A DNA stretch of 64,000 nt from Tetrahymena thermophila SB210 (Eukaryota; Ciliophora; Oligohymenophorea; Hymenostomatida; Tetrahymenidae), in assembly GCF_000189635.1 (NCBI RefSeq), contig NW_002476155.1:248001-312000 (forward strand). Direction: 5' to 3'. Position numbers and translations under genes: made by a program. Under the pieces are notes generated by a model. The model was not told the origin of the DNA and did no database searches. It saw nothing but the letters and a program-made list of their open reading frames with translations. Each line of letters starts with the position of its first letter. The stretch's first letter is position 1. This document shows, in pieces, positions 23,494 through 36,089 of the stretch.

Positions 23494-26400
23494 TCAATTT
23501 AAATACTTTTACTTTGGATTGTATTTAGATTTATTAATAATTTCTATTATCTCATTAATTTCGTATTCTCTTTCTTTTTCGCTGTTCTTTTAATTTAATT
23601 ACGCAAGACTTTACAGTTTATATTTTGTCTATTTATTAAAATAATTTTATTGTAATTAAAATTAAAAAATATATATTTTGTCAATACCTTTTGATTTGAA
23701 TTTAGATTTTAAGCTTTCTTTTTCTTGACTGTAATTAAAAATTTTATTTTCTGCTTTTTGAGAGTCTCCAAAATACGGAAAAGAGCTTAAACTGGTTCTA
23801 TAATTACATGAGCCTTTATTATTAATAAAAATGTAATATTTAGAGAAGAAAAAAATTTTTACTTTTATTTAATGGTTCCAGAGCTCGTCAGCTAGAATAA
23901 ACTTTTCTTCTTTAAGGTCTTCATCAATGCTAATTATTATAGCTTCTATTTCATTATAGTCTTAAAGTTATTGCTAAATTTGTGTTTCCTAATTCTAAAA
24001 ATAAAAATATTATTTAGGGAATTAAATAATCTTGCTTACATCATATTGAGATAGAATTGGCCTGAAGAAATGATTAAATAATTCATCAATATAAACCTAA
24101 AATCCAATACCCTCAGGTGCCTGCTATTTTTATTTCTAACTTTCAACAAAAAAGTGATCATATCTACCTCCTTTTATAAATATTTTAGCAAGAATATTTG
24201 ATTCTTGATGTGTATTAATTTCTTTTAATTTATTGCTTCTCTTCTTAATAAATTCAAGCTCTTCGTAATTTATAATATCGAAAAGAAGTCCTGAGTGATA
24301 CATCAGATTGTCTGGTAGTAAGCAAGTATCGAAATATAGTGTTTCTTTTGGAATTTTAAATAGGTCTAAATACGAAGTTAATTCTAATAAATATTAATGT
24401 ATTAAGTTTATTTCATTTTAATATTTTATAAATCTTTCTTCAAGATATTCTTTAAAAGTGTCTAAATTTGCAGAGCTTATTTTGAAAAAACTTATGATTT
24501 GGTGAAATATTTCTTTTTATATCCCATATTAATCAATAAAAATTTATTCCAGTTAATTAATTTATCTGAAATCATTTTCTCTTAAGTCTTAAATTTTTTC
24601 CATAATAGATTTATCTGCTAAAATCTTAAGTAATGTCTCTTCTTAGATTGATATGCTTGAAATCAGCATATCAAGTAGCCCTGAAAATCCTATTCTTATT
24701 TTATATTTAGTAGTATCTTTGCAAAACATTCTTATAACTTCATAAGCAACTCTTATCAGATTTGCTTCATAATATTATCTAACAGAGCTAATGTCTTAAG
24801 ATTAATATTCTTCATCCTTAATATAAACCTATTTATTTATTAAATACAGCAAATCAAAATAAATATTTTAATTTATGAGTAAATATAAAATTCAATAATA
24901 AATTTTTCGTATAAAAAAATATTTTTAGATAATTATGCTTGCTTAAACAATTAATTACAATATCAAAAGAGGCTCTCTTATTCTCAACAGGGTAGAATTT
25001 CTTTTTTTCAGAGTCTTAAAATTGAATGCACGCAAAAGTATAACGTTTTATCATACTTGAAAGCTCTTTCTGCAAAAGATTATCTCTTTTTTCAAGCTTT
25101 TTCATTTAAATATAATGTCGGGTTTTAACTTTTTGAATCCATGGCGTTAGCAAATTATCTGAAAACTCAACAAGAGTTCCTGTATTAGCTAACATAATAG
25201 ATTTATACTACCTTTTAATTATATTATGATACATTTTAACTCTGAATTGAAGTCTACTCTGTTTTGTATTCAAATATAGCTTATTTAGGTATATATTTTC
25301 TGTTAATGGTACTAAAGGATTAGCCTCCAAATTTATACCTCCATGAGCTTCAAAGACAGATTTGATTCTATCTTATATCAATTAATAAGATTAAGTAAAT
25401 CTAATAAGTTTGATGTAAGGCTCTACAGTGTATATAGCACTAGGTAGATTTTAAACTTTAAATAGATATTCTATGAGTTTTCTGTGATCTGCATTATTTG
25501 GGTTTGTAATCTAACTTAGATGCTCTAAATATTACTCATCTTCAAGGGTCTTCAAGAGTTCTTCTGCTGAATATCTTTTACTCGGATCAGGGTCAAGTAA
25601 TTTAGTTAGTATATCCCTTATTTCCTTAGCATCATTTCCAACTTTCAAATTAAAATCTTAAGGAAGTTGATTCTTTTCTCTTATTTCTTTGAGTGTTTGA
25701 TATTTTTCCATAAAAGTGGGGAGTGGGTACCACATTTCAAATATAATTACTCCTATTTTATTGATTTTAAATATCAAGTTATTAAAGTATTATTTTGCTT
25801 AATTTAAAATACCTAACGAAAACATATCTGCTTTAGTGCAGTAACTTGAAGTATTTTCCTATTCAGGTGCTCTATATACTCCAGTTCCTACACCTCTCGT
25901 GATTTCTGAGGGGAAATAATTATTTGAATTTTCGCTTTTTTTATCTTTATAATCTATTTCACCAGGTAAGCTACTGGCATTATAGAAGTTACTTTATACG
26001 GAACTTGCTCTTTTTAGATTTAAGACAGCTTTTCTTTCTATTTATCTTTCTTTTTTTAAAGTTGTTGCTAGACCAAAATCAACTAATTTAATTTATCCAC
26101 TTTAATCAAGTAAAATGTTTTGTGGCTTTAAATCTCTATGAATTAACTCTTTTTCATGAAGGTATTTCAAGGCTTCTAATATCTGAGCCAATAAAGATTT
26201 TTTTTGTTTGGAAGATATTCTCTTTTCCCTTTTTTGAATATATTTAAAATTTTGCTATTGAACAATAAATAAATAACTCTACTTACTTTTCAGCACAAAA
26301 GAAATGATTATCTATCATCTCTCTTAAGGTACTTCCTCCACAGAACTCCATTTAAATGTGCAATAAACGGAAATCTTTACTCTTCTTTTTCTTGTGATGT

Positions 26401-28665
26401 TTCTTTTTATCTTCTTTAGTAAAAAAATCAGTCTCATCTATGTCTTAGATTTAACTTTCTTTCCTTTTATGAGTCTCTTATTTATTATTGGCAGTAGAAC
26501 TATTTTAATTTTTTTATTTTTACTCTTCGTCCCCATCGCTGTCTTCAAAAACTATACCATTATCTGAACTATTTTAAATCATCAAATTAGATATGCAGGA
26601 ATAATGACTATGATTATATTTGTTTACTAATTTTCAAATTCAAATGGCAATGAACTTTCTTCTGAAGATTCTATAAATTCGAAGCACATTGAACTTTCTT
26701 TACTGGCTTTAGAGGGAGCGCTATCGTTTTCTGATGAACATTCTTCTTCTTTTGAATCTTCTCTAAGCTCGTCTTCCTCTTCAGAGTTTTCAAACTCTTA
26801 TAACGTTTTCTCGTCAGGTTTTTCTAACCAAGCCTTACATAATTTTTACATAAATTGATTATCTGATTTAATTTCTCCAAAATACTTACTTAATAGTATC
26901 TGACAATATGATTGTGCTGCAATATGCTCAATAATTTAACTTCTTTAAGAGTTTTTTTTGTTAACTCTTTTTAGTTAATATCAAGCTTAATTTTTTTTAC
27001 AGCATAATTTAAGCTGTCAAGTCTGTTTTTAACTTTGTAAACTTATCCAAATCCACCTTTTCCAATTTATTCAACCTCTTCAAAATTAGTTTTATATGCA
27101 CTCTTCAAATTTTCAAGAACCTTTTCCTCTTATTAATCTTAGTCTGTCGAAGATAAGGACTATCTTGATAAGTTAACTTCTTCTCTAAAATCTCCTAACA
27201 ATTTATCTTAATACTCATATACAAAACTCTTTTTGATTGCATAACTTTAGAGCTAATCAAGACTGCTTTTATTTTTACTCATAGAATTATCAATACAAGA
27301 CATGTCGCTTTGCTTAACATTCTAAGGTAGTGTATGTACAGTATCAGCATTTTCATCTTAATCTTCTAGTATAGTTGAAGGGTTTTTATACATTTGAAGT
27401 TACTATTATTAGCCTTTTGCTTATTGCTATTAAATCCATTCCTCATCAAATTCCTTTACAAAATCTAAAATCATACTACAAATATTAAACACACTCTCTT
27501 CCATTTTTTCCTATTACTTCTTTGCTACTTTTTTTATATCTTCAATGAGTTAAGATCTGAATTTCTATTTATTAATTTAATACACCTCAATTACACAAAA
27601 ATTAATTAAATGTTTTAGAATATCATTATATCATTCAAAAAATATTATAATTTCTTTTTAACAATTTTTAAATATTTCATATTCCTTGTCTTAAGATATT
27701 TAAAATTAAAATTACAGTAGCATCTATTCTATCAGGAATATTTTATTTTGGTTCTACTACAAAATGCACAGGCGTGAAAGGATACTCAATTGTATATGTA
27801 TACTTAAATCTTATGATAGTTCTTAAATTCTCAGGTATCCTGCTTTGGAATAGATCAATCTATATTTATCCCATTATTTTTTTGCTATGAGGAATAATAA
27901 TTTTCATTTAGTCCTATAATAATATATTATAATTTCTGCAGTGAATCATATTAATTTTTAATTAAATAAATGACTTACTTCAAATATGCATTTTAATACA
28001 TCAATTTCTCTTATAATTAAGTTAAAGCTTTCATCGCTTTGTTCAGTGGGTTTTACTTTTTATTCTTTACCTAATTTTTTTAGTGACTTTTTTGATAGCT
28101 TTTCTAATGCTTCTAGTGAAGGCGATTTATAATCTAGAGAAGAAAAAGACTACTTTATATTCATTGGATTTGTGCTTTAATCTTGAATTATATTTGACTG
28201 CGAATCTTTAAATAGTATATTTTCTTCATTGCTACCATATTCCTATCAAAGTATTTAAAATAAAAATCCTTATAAAATTTCACTTTTTACACAATTTATT
28301 TGAATAAAATTACAATATTATGTTTTTCTGAACTATAATTTTTCAAACCAGCTTATGACTGATTGAATTAATTTATTTCTTTGCCATTTGCTGATTTCTT
28401 TTTTTTATTTTTTGTTTTATTCTACGTTTTAGGAAAATTAGGATAATCTAAAGCGTATTAAGAGTCATTTTGCAAAATTTTATTTTGATTTTATTGAGCA
28501 GATATATCCTAAGAAGCTATTTATTTTTATTTTTTGCTACTTCCTCTGTTATCCTATATATATAAAATGGTGCTATAAGAGCCAATAAAACACAAAATAG
28601 CTTTCAATAAAATAAATGCAGCTAATAAAATAAATTTTATTGACCTTCTCTCTTTACTATTGCAT
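23494..28665 (-). CDS. GCN2: GCN2-type eIF2alpha kinase (RWD, kinase, HisRS-like)
   Basis: This is a many-exon gene. The N-terminal part carries an RWD domain (IREIDVLKCIFE, IEYPFTPVHFVVEPK, then KFRSQLIEDIKKVAKK), which in GCN2 binds GCN1. Its exons are separated by introns 28243-28313, 27914-27978 and 27565-27715. The kinase follows, with the glycine loop IGKGGFGQV, the Lys in NYAVKKIKL, the catalytic loop HRDLKPQNILL near 26140 and DFG. A long acidic Ser/Glu insert separates the lobes, as is usual in GCN2. A histidyl-tRNA-synthetase-like domain comes next, with GGRYDHFF and APEGIGFQVYIDEL, and a basic last exon ends at TGA 23494-23496. Uncharged tRNA should activate it, leading to phosphorylation of eIF2alpha and damped translation. 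The start is uncertain: ATG 28663-28665 with a 91-base first intron is the best guess. Confidence 0.9.
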
Positions 28666-29172
28666 ATAATCCTATAAAAACTATCAAATTAAGACTGATT
28701 TTGTGAAATTAATTACGAAATAATTAATATCAGTGGTTTATAAAAATGTTTATATTTGATCAAACTTTATTAAAAATAGCTTATTTTTTTTATGTTTAAC
28801 AAATAATAAAATATATAAATAAATAAAGAAGAAAGATAGAAAGATTAGATTCATTTACTATCAAAAAATTTAGTTGTAAATCTTTTACATATCATCTGAA
28901 TTATAAATTTTCTAACGTGTTGTTGATCAAATTACTTCAAATATTTTTAACATAATAAATATCTTATTTTCTTACTTTGTCTGTCAATCCATAATGTATT
29001 TATTTGTATATTTATTTATAAATTCATTCATTTATTATTTTAAAATCTAAGAAGGAAGCGTTGAACATAAAATACTACTCGAGTTTTAATGGTTTAATAA
29101 GTTTACATTAATATTTAATATATCAAGCAAAATAAATTTATTTTTAAAAATAATTCTAAATTGTGAAGGTTA
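28666..29172. promoter_or_regulatory. Divergent 5' flank of the GCN2 gene
   Basis: This AT-rich stretch lies between the GCN2 start region and a plus-strand candidate gene. It should contain the GCN2 promoter. No motif was recognised. Confidence 0.35.
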
Positions 29173-29833
29173 ATGAATTATCTGAAAAACAAAAATGTGT
29201 CAACAAACAAATAAAATTAGACATAGGATAATGAAATAAGTATTAATGATTAAGTATTTATTTATATACATAAATAATATTTTTGAAATTAGCTTTGAAA
29301 ATAATATTAAGAATAGATCAACTACTTAATAGTATATATATGGTTTATTTATGGTAATGCAGTTAATTAGGTTAATTCTCACATTCAAGAGCTCTTAGGT
29401 CATCCAAATCAAATTAGAGTCGAATTATTCCATAAATTTTTAAAAGTGGGTCAAAAAAATAGTTACTATATAATTGCATGTATTAATTATTAAAATTAAA
29501 TGCATATTGGTAAATATTTATTTTATAGGTAGTTTTAGAGAGCGAGAAGTAGGAGTATAATAATTATAGCAGGGCAAATCTCAAACTCTAATTTTATTAT
29601 AATTATCTTAGATATTTTATATGTTTAATACTAAAATTCACATTAGTGGTTTAATTACTCGCTTATAATTAGTGAGTTAATTTGTTTATTTATTCTGTAT
29701 TAAAAGTTATTTTCTATTTCTTTAATATAGTAGTACATCATTTACTGAGTCTTATAATTATTTAGATTTTTATATTATTTATGCTAAGAGTTTGATTACT
29801 CTTTTTTTTTAATTTGTTTGTTTGTTTGTTTGA
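29173..29833 (+). CDS. Unidentified small multi-exon gene candidate
   Basis: Three exons (29173-29253, 29317-29461, 29529-29833) join in phase to 176 residues, from MNYLKNKNVSTNKQNQTQDN to a TGA in a TTTG tract. The middle exon is the most protein-like (GNAVNQVNSHIQELLGHPNQ, then ELFHKFLKVGQ), and the third begins SFREREVGVQQLQQGK. The latter half of exon 3 becomes hydrophobic and AT-driven, so the true end may be earlier. The second intron has an unusual GTTACT donor. No domain was recognised. It lies between the divergent GCN2 gene and the convergent demethylase gene. Confidence 0.35.
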
Positions 29834-30090
29834 TTGATTGGATTGTTTGTTTATTGTTAGTATAATATATGTTTATATTCATATTTGAAACAGAAAAAGA
29901 AAAGCTTCATTCCTTAGAAATTTTAGTGTTTGTTAGACAATTAGTTTACATATTTGTTTTTAGTAAGAGGTTTTTTTAAATTAAAAGTATGGAAAAATTT
30001 TAAGCTTCTTTTTTATTTATCAGCTAATAAAGCATTTAGAGATAATTTTTTTTTGGAAAGAAGCATAATATTTACCAAAACTTTTCATCT

Positions 30091-32758
30091 TCAATTAACT
30101 TCTTACTCAACCTTTTCTACTTCCATATTCAATGAGTTCTTTCTGCTTGTCTTACGATTAGATTAAGGAGGGCTTTATGTTAAAGACTATTCAGTTTATT
30201 ATATGGGGGAAGATAATGCTTTGTTTGCTTCATTTAAATTTTTTACTGATTTTTTTTGTTAATTCTATTCTTTTTTCAGTTTTTATTTAGATTATTTTTC
30301 AGCCTTTTATATTTTCTTTTGAATTCTCTAAGGTTCAGTTGAGTTCTCTCTAGTCTCTGCCTTGTGATTATTTGAGTCTTCATCAGATTCTATGGTGGCA
30401 GCTTTTTTACTTTTACGTCCTCTTTTCTTTTTTTCAGGTACAACTACTGGTATCATAGATTTTTTCATTTCAACTTACTCTTCACTTGAATTTTATTCTT
30501 TGCTGGTTTCCTCTTCACTCGCCATATTTTCTTATTCCTCTAATTATTTTTATTTTAACCAAGCTTAGAAATTTTTCACTTCAGTTCTATTTTTTAATTC
30601 AGGGCGATTTTTAAGAAGAGTAAGTATGAAATCGTTGTGATCGATACTAACATTATCTGAGGCACATCTACATTATTTGGATTGAGGGAAAAAGTCTAAC
30701 CATCCAAGTGTAGCATAATTAACAGCTTCAGCAATATTGTATCCCCAATTAAAACCATGATGGTAAGCTCCACTGAATACAACTATGAATTCACCAGCTT
30801 CTTGAGACATCTTAGAAATCTTAATATCACCTTTTAATTTCTTTATCATTTAGTAAGGATTAATCACAGTAGTTTTGTGTCTGAGGAATTCAGGACATTT
30901 AGCAAAGCTTTCTGCAAAATTAGCCTTTGCAAATGACTCAAGCTTGTGAGCGTCTGATCTAGCGATGCAATACCAGAATCTATAAAAATAATAAAAGTAT
31001 ATTTAAATAAAAATTATAAAGCATACCAAATTAAATTAATGAATTAAATTTTTACTTTGGTTTTCCGTAATGGAGGTAGTTCAGAGCTCCTAAATCAAGA
31101 TCTTCTTTATGCCAAGCGAACAAAGTTTTCCAGCTTCCAATATATAAATAGGGAGTATTAACACCAGCAATATTAGAAGTCAAACCATCACTTTTAATAT
31201 TTACAAAAGTAAAGTTATTTAATTAAATTAGAATTTTTAATTAAATTTAAGAATTAAATAGTTTAAATTACTTCATGATAGAGCGCATTTCTTTCATATT
31301 CCATTTAACGCCGTCATCGAAGAGACTCATTTGCATGTCTGAACCGTATAGAGGAGGACTGAAAGAGATATTCTTCCAAAACTGCATTTTTGTTATAAAA
31401 GAATTATGAGCAACGATTTGTTGATGGAAATTTGTTGCATAAGTAGAAATGAAATAAAAATCTTACCAAATCTTCAACCTTCTCAATAGTTTTATTATCA
31501 GTTACCTTATCAAAATCCCTTGCTTTTTTTTTGTATTCACGGAAAGGTATCGACTTTTTCATAATATGGATGCATTCATAGATACCTATAAATAAATAGA
31601 AAATGGTTAAAATATTTACTAGTATATTTAAAGAAAAGAGATTGATAGATATAATGTTTTTTGTTGTTATTAATCAGAAATGACAAAAAGTCATAATCTG
31701 ATTGGATAATCTTTGCTTTCAAGCGATTTTTGGAATGAATTAATGAATCATCCCGCTGCTTGGGAGGGAATTAAATTTTCTTAATATAAGAAATTAATTT
31801 AAACAGTGAGTTGAAGGAGGGGGAAAAAAGGGCTTTTAAAATAGAGGAAAGGAGAAAGTTTGTAAAATTAATAATTATCCCTTTTAATTAAATATTTAAT
31901 TAAAGATTGTATCGAAAAAAAAAAAAGAAAAGGGTTGTTTGAAGGTTCAAAAATAAGAAACTAGATTATTTTATATTTTATTATTAGGAAAATAAAGTAG
32001 AAAATATATAAGAATGAGTAGAAGTTAATTATTTACCTCCTTTGCCATAAGGATTTTATTCAATAGGGCCAACAATCATTTTATCATCAAGGCTTTCTTC
32101 ATAGTCAGCCTGTCTCGCCTTCCAAGATTTGGGAGGAACGACCTTTAGGAGAAAATACAAATAAAAATAATTTAATTAATATACTAATCAGAATTTGAAG
32201 AAGTTTTTAATAGTTTAATTGTTTGATTTTAGTTAGTTAGCTAGTTAGCTTGAGTTTATTGAATAAAAAGTTTTCACACTGCAGAAGATTGGTTGATTTA
32301 TTTATTTATTTATAGCTATTGCCTTAAAAATAAACATATCCACTAAAATTAAGAGAAACACATAGAATTTAGACAATAAATAAAATTAAAACTAAGCAAA
32401 ATGAGAGCACTTAAAAAAAAAAGTTTGTTGAAATAAGCGCGATTGAATGAAAATATAACGAAATTGGGTTTGCTAACTAATCAATACTTGTGCGAATGCA
32501 AACAAAAATCAAGCATTTTCTAATTTAATGGCAAATAATAGCTTTTTAAATGAAAAAACATTTGCAAATTGGGTGAATTTGAAAATTAAACAAACGACAT
32601 ACTTTAACCATGCCATAATTTTATGAATATTCTTTTTCTAATTTCTCAATATAAGTGTTAAAATCGTTAAATTCCTTTTAGGTAGGATGAACGATTGGAC
32701 AAAAGGGGATAGTATTTGAATCTGATTCCCTTGATTGCATTGTGCTAGTACTGGCCAT
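30091..32758 (-). CDS. KDM4-like JmjN/JmjC histone lysine demethylase
   Basis: Six exons (32603-32758, 32037-32142, 31467-31585, 31272-31381, 31056-31190, 30091-30979) join in phase to 504 residues. A JmjN domain opens the protein ([19 protein letters not shown], then [11 protein letters not shown]). The JmjC core follows: [20 protein letters not shown] holds the His and Glu iron ligands, Asn and the 2-oxoglutarate Lys comes in the next residues, and [10 protein letters not shown] holds the second iron His. The KDM4 structural zinc site also seems kept: Cys and His in CPEFLRHK and the pair CRC after the core. KDM4 enzymes remove methyl groups from H3K9 and H3K36. The C-terminal region is a Lys/Gln/Glu-rich tail with a short KKRGRKSKK basic patch. 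It has no PHD or Tudor domains, unlike animal KDM4A-C. Confidence 0.93.
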
Positions 32759-35700
32759 TTTAAACCTTTACACCTTTTTTTAAACTTTTTTTATATAATT
32801 TTTTGCTTGCTTTGTTAAGACTCTTCTTTACTTTTTGCGATAGCAATCTTTTTGAATTTACTGTTTCTTTTTTAACCTTATTTGTTTTTTGATTTTTAAA
32901 AAGTACTTTTCTATTTTTTCCCCCCACGATTCTATTTATTTTCTCTTTTGTTTATTTATTTCCTATTTCTTATATTCTTTTAATTTCTTTCTCTCTTCCC
33001 ACCCTTATTTATTTACTTGATTTCTTTAATAAGTCTTTTTTTTTGTTTATATAGTTAATTATCGATCTATTCTTTTTCTTCTATTTTATTTATCAAATAA
33101 TCTTTCTTCCTTTTACTAAAATTTTTGAAAATGTACTAAATAGGAAGTTGATAAAATTTATAAAATTTTCATGTCTATAGACTAAAAATTAATTATAAAA
33201 AATGCTTTATGGGAGGGGGAGAAATTAAAAATTAATTATATTAATGACATTTGAATTCAATCTGACTCAAATAAAAGAAAAATTTAATTAAAAAAAAAAA
33301 TATATATATATCTTAATCCTTTATAGAGTTATTTTTCTCCCCACTATTTGTTTGTTTCTAAAATTCTTAATTTAGAAAAATAGAAAATTAATCAAGCACC
33401 AAAAGGGGACTTAAAATAATCCTTTACTTTGATTATTATGATTATTTCATTACAATCATGTGAGTAAATTGTAAAACATTTTAAAATGTTATTCCAAGAA
33501 ATTTAAAGAGCAGAAATTTTCATTCTCATAGGTGCTTGCTTTGCTCAAATCAAAAAAGTAAAAAATAAGTTAGAAATTTCTCTTTCTGCAGTATCATCGA
33601 CAATGAAAATGAATGAATGATTGATTGATTGATTGATCTATTGATTGAATGCCCTTGTATTCAATATGAAAATCGTTAATTAAATCTTATTTTCCCTTAT
33701 TAGTAGCTATTTACATGTAAACAATCAAATTACAACAGAAACAAGCAATTAATAAATGCAATGAATAGAAACTAACAATATACAATGTATTCTATTTACT
33801 AATTTATGTATTTTTCTAATAAAGCTATCCTATTTAAATTCATATCTGTTAAATCATACAAACATTACTAATCAGGGAAAATTTATTTTAAAATCTTTCT
33901 GCATTTCAGCAAAATAATGCTGTTGCTTTGCTTGCTCATTTAAAAAGGATATGAACTTTTAAAAATCTATCTAATTAATAAGAGTTTGTTTTTATAGAGT
34001 TGTATATTTTAATCTAAAATCTATCTTGATCAAATGCAGAAAAAATAAACATTAAAGGGTATTAAATTAAAAATTTAATTTTTTTGCTCCACCATTCTGC
34101 TCGCATCAAAAAAAATACGATTTACTTAAATTTCAAACATCTATCTTAGGATTATCAAGAGTAGAAAATTTATATTCATAAAGGACTAATAAAAATCTGC
34201 TTAAAATATTAATTAATTAGAGGCGATTAGTAGTTAGTTGATTAGTTAGTTATTCATTAACACAGTTTCTTTTTTTTTCAGTAAATTGGTTGAGAGTCGG
34301 TCTCTAATTGCATGTTTTTGAATTAAAATTGTTGGTAAATAAAGTAAGGAGGTTTTATTTATATATTATTTGAGAAATTTAGATAGTACTTCATTTTTTC
34401 TTGACTCCTATCATCTCCTTTTGGAATTTAAAAAAATGACTCAAGCATATTTATCCATTCGTTTATTCTTTACAGCTATTGTTTTTAATATTTGTGTGTT
34501 TAAACATTTTTATATGATAAATATAAGGCCTGGTAAAAATGTTGTTTTTTCAAATTCTTTTAAAATTTAAAAAGCAGCTCTCAAATTAAAAACACTTCAT
34601 TAGATTTTAAATTTTGAGAGAAAATCAACGCCTATTCAGTGCTACTAAAAAATTATATAGTGTCACTTTTAATTATAATACAGTTGTATTGGCGCAAAAA
34701 ATCCTTTTTAATTTTTCTTTGATTTATATGGGTAAAAGATAGTAGTTAAAATGTTGAAAAACCTACAATCATTTTTTCTGTATTTTGAAATTATAATATT
34801 TCATTTCCAACAGAAGGGGCCTTTAAATGTTGGGGGAAACTATTATTTTAGTTTGAGTACAAAAGTATTTCTGAAAAAAGTTAATTTGAAAGAATTTTAA
34901 GGGGTAAGCTTCTAAAAGAAAGGAGATAGATAGAAGATTTTAGATTTTTATTGGAATGAAGATGAACTAATCATTTTCAGGATTTGCTGAAAAGAAATAT
35001 AAAAATGTTTTAATCTCTTGTTTTCTGCTAAAATCTATCAGAAATAAAAATTCATATATTCTAAGCTCCTCTAATTCAATGAAATAGATAAATTATAAAA
35101 ATTAAAAAGTATTAATAGGGAAGAAATTGCGAGTCATTTATAATAGACGTCTTTAAAACTTTCTATGAACAAGGGCGTTTATTATAATTCAGCATGATGA
35201 GGTGATAAAAAATAATAAGAGGATTGAATAAATTATATCGTTTGATATTTTAATTTTTTATATTAATAAATTAATTAATAAGGCTAATCTGCTTCAAGCA
35301 AGCTTGGATACATGATTTATTTTTTTTGTTTGTTTGCTTGTTTTTTTTTTTGTTTAATTGGTTTCCCTTTTTTATATCTATTTACTTCACTTGCAGGAAG
35401 CTATTGCCTTGCAAGATAATTGAATAAATTCTTCACTAAGAAATCACGCATGCGGCCTTTGAATTTAGTATTATTTGTTAAATAATTTAGTTTAAATTGC
35501 GTTAACATCTCTCTCTTCTCAGTCTTTATTATTAGTCTTATTTTTATGCAAAAAGGTTTATATGAATAGCTTGCTAAAATAAATATTTAAGTTAAAAATG
35601 TTTTATATCAAATTTTCAGTTATTTTATTTATCTAATCCTTGAAAGCTATTTCAATATGGCTGTTTAATGGTGGTTTATGGATAAAAAAGCTCATTTTTT

Positions 35701-36089
35701 TCTCCTCCATATTGTTTCATTCAATTTTTTATAGCCTTTCACTTAGATTTTATGATTCGATCTGACAATAAAAAAAAGTAAAATAGTGAAATAAACATTT
35801 TTAGGAAACTAATCAGCTTTTTATGAATGAATGAGTGAGTTAAATCAACCGCTGCTTAAAATTATTGACTATAATTTCTGAGAAGAGAGAGGAGTACTAA
35901 AATAAAATGCCAAATTACTTTTATAATAGTGTTAAGATGAGGTTTTTATTTTATAATTTAAGGAAACTCCGCATCTATCTTTAATGGTAGATGCAAAGCA
36001 ATATTGAAAAAATGTATTGAAATTCTTAGTATTAAGTTATTTTATCTGTATCAATCATATCCATCCTTTTTGCGATTATTCATAAGCAC
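32759..36089. other. 3.3-kb region without a recognised gene
   Basis: This is the longest gene-poor stretch of the window. It starts with the pyrimidine-rich 5' flank of the demethylase gene (plus strand T/C-rich at 32760-33100). The rest is AT-rich with several short tetranucleotide tracts, including one at 33611-33650. Composition is slightly less AT-extreme than in other intergenic regions (for example 34260-34330, 35380-35470 and 36060-36090). I looked for ciliate-code frames on both strands and found none convincing. Confidence 0.5.
33611..33650. repeat. GATT/GAAT tetranucleotide tract
   Basis: About three GAAT units are followed by five or more GATT units with one interruption, a simple-sequence tract in noncoding DNA. 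Confidence 0.85.

Noticed and set aside
27565-27715. An in-frame TGA within what looks like extra RWD-domain coding sequence of GCN2, suggesting selenocysteine, readthrough or two introns near 30 bases.
   Set aside because: Treating the whole 151 bases as one ordinary GT...AG intron joins the flanking exons in phase and gives a better RWD C-terminal helix (KFRSQLIEDIKK), so no recoding is needed.
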